From Nitrospirota bacterium (GTDB taxonomy: Bacteria; Nitrospirota; CAKKRA01; 9FT-COMBO-42-15): 6,804 nt of DNA. The position numbers and the translations under genes were made by a program. The notes under the pieces were generated by a model, which made no database searches, had not been told where the DNA came from, and saw only the letters and a program-made list of their open reading frames with translations. The stretch is from NCBI GenBank assembly GCA_023248415.1, contig JAHFEP010000158.1:1-6804 (forward strand), in the 5' to 3' direction. Shown piece by piece: positions 6,223 through 6,804 of the stretch (the stretch's first letter is position 1; each line of letters opens with the position of its first letter).

Positions 6223-6405
6223 GAAAAAAGATAATGTAAAAACGATAAGCCCCCCTTTTATTTTGTCAATCACCTGACTTTTTTTGTCATTTTCACTCCT
6301 ATCAAACCTCTCTCTATTTCATAACATCTTAATTTTATTAATATTTCCTTTTGGTATGAGATATGCATAAATATTATGTAGGAGGCTTAAATTAAGGGGG
6401 AAGGA
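6223..6405. other. AT-rich intergenic region with pyrimidine tracts
   Basis: No gene is seen. It holds a six-C run followed by four T (6250-6259) and two copies of TTTTGTCA (6261-6268 and 6282-6289), 21 bp apart. The weak element GTCA-ATCACC-TGAC followed by seven T could be a poor terminator, but the stem is only 4 bp. A possible promoter for the 72-residue gene is TTGGTA (6351-6356) and TATTAT (6372-6377), but the 15-bp spacer is short. Confidence 0.4.
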
Positions 6406-6624
6406 ATGGGGTGGTTTGAAAACATAAATGGTCAGGAAAGGTATTCTGTAAATATTATCTACTATGCAGTTATCAGCGACAGGCCTTCTGATATTATTAT
6501 CCATGGGCTGAAGGAGCAGCAGATTATTTTTCTGCTCAATGGCAATGTTCTGATAGATTACTTTCCGTTTGATGAATACTGGAAAGAAAAACCTCTTCAA
6601 GGAACAGATGACCTATACATATAA
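6406..6624 (+). CDS. Hypothetical 72-residue protein
   Basis: This is a short orphan gene. The ATG is preceded by a purine-rich AAGGGGGAAGGA and a better-formed GGAGG 20 bases upstream; an in-frame stop at 6388 rules out a longer ATG/GTG/TTG start. The protein opens with MGWFENINGQERYSVNIIYYAV and continues with alternating hydrophobic strands (SDIIIHGL, QQIIFLLNGNVLIDYF), so a small beta-rich fold is likely. There is no signal peptide or clear membrane helix. It is flanked by AT-rich non-coding DNA on both sides and by a probable insertion sequence on the right. It could be an accessory orphan or the remains of a longer protein. I recognise no family. Confidence 0.55.
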   Translation: MGWFENINGQERYSVNIIYYAVISDRPSDIIIHGLKEQQIIFLLNGNVLIDYFPFDEYWKEKPLQGTDDLYI

Positions 6625-6748
6625 TTTAATTCTTCTTTCTTAATCTTTTATAAAAAATCATAATTTCATAAATTCCTTTTGTCTCTGTAATCCCAAAATG
6701 ATAATGTCCTGTTTAGCCAAGATAGAAATGTCCTATTCTTAAGGATGC

Positions 6749-6754
6749 TATACT
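6749..6754 (+). promoter_or_regulatory. Possible -10 element for the transposase gene
   Basis: TATACT differs from TATAAT by one base and lies 29 bp before the ATG. No good -35 hexamer stands at 16-18 bp upstream, so this is weak. Confidence 0.25.
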
Positions 6755-6777
6755 GCCCTATTTAAAAGGAGGGCATA

Positions 6778-6804
6778 ATGGCAGGAAAGGACATTATCAT
6801 GTTA
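6778..6804 (+). CDS. Start of a probable transposase (first 9 codons)
   Basis: ATG 6778 is preceded by AAGGAGGG at 6766-6773, a strong ribosome site, and reads MAGKDIIML to the window edge. From memory, this opening resembles the N-terminus of transposases of the ISNCY type that begin 'MAGKDIIM' and continue into a helix-turn-helix. Nine residues are too few to prove it; the repeats just upstream support a mobile element. The codons for KDIIM coincide with one arm of the 13-bp inverted repeat, so the element's own coding start may double as a binding site or allow a hairpin in the message. Confidence 0.5.

Larger units (their letters stand above)
6698..6804 (+). mobile_element. Probable left end of an insertion sequence
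   Basis: The edge carries AATGTCCT at 6703-6710 and again at 6727-6734, and its reverse complement AGGACATT at 6788-6795. The outer copy extends to a perfect 13-bp inverted repeat, ATGATAATGTCCT (6698-6710) against AGGACATTATCAT (6788-6800). A short leader and a well-formed gene start follow at once, as at the left end of many insertion sequences. The exact terminus and target duplication cannot be set without the other end. Confidence 0.5.

Noticed and set aside
6265..6285. Rho-independent terminator after the pentapeptide-repeat gene
   Set aside because: The stem GTCA/TGAC is only 4 bp despite a following T-run; too weak to call.
6319..6600. 93-residue minus-strand open frame opposite the orphan gene
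   Set aside because: Its C-terminal part is translated AT-rich spacer and no family motif is seen; the plus-strand frame has a purine-rich start region.

Overview
This 6.8 kb window is a bacterial segment of moderate to low GC, with every supported gene on the + strand and strong GGAGG-type ribosome binding sites throughout. A glycyl-radical enzyme activase and a reductase of the old-yellow-enzyme / 2,4-dienoyl-CoA reductase type point to an anaerobic or facultatively anaerobic Gram-negative-like bacterium (a lipobox protein is also present). Codon style and gene mix would suit Desulfobacterota, Nitrospirota or similar lineages, but no marker gene is present, so the lineage is a guess.

Region 1 (1-3919) looks like one operon: the 3' end of a radical-SAM glycyl-radical activase; a four-helix membrane protein; a 78-bp spacer that repeats the coding end of the activase and ends in a frame with ATGA overlap to the next gene; a 597-residue protein made of two tandem copies of an unrecognised domain; and a 402-residue FMN flavin oxidoreductase with a four-cysteine C-terminal cluster but no C-terminal FAD/NAD(P)H domain. 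The tight spacing suggests that the duplicated protein and the flavin reductase work together, possibly on a substrate tied to the glycyl-radical system. The substrate cannot be read from this window.

Region 2 (3997-6222) holds a small lipoprotein and a 110-residue helical protein, likely co-transcribed. After a 150-bp gap comes a lysine-rich, visibly AT-richer protein with one N-terminal membrane segment, a helical middle and a C-terminal pentapeptide-repeat domain. No function is assignable to these three.

Region 3 (6223-6804) is AT-rich and sparse. It has one 72-residue orphan gene and, at the right edge, the probable left end of an insertion sequence: repeated AATGTCCT motifs, a 13-bp inverted repeat and the first nine codons of a likely transposase. 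No tRNA, rRNA, CRISPR array, riboswitch or convincing rho-independent terminator was seen.
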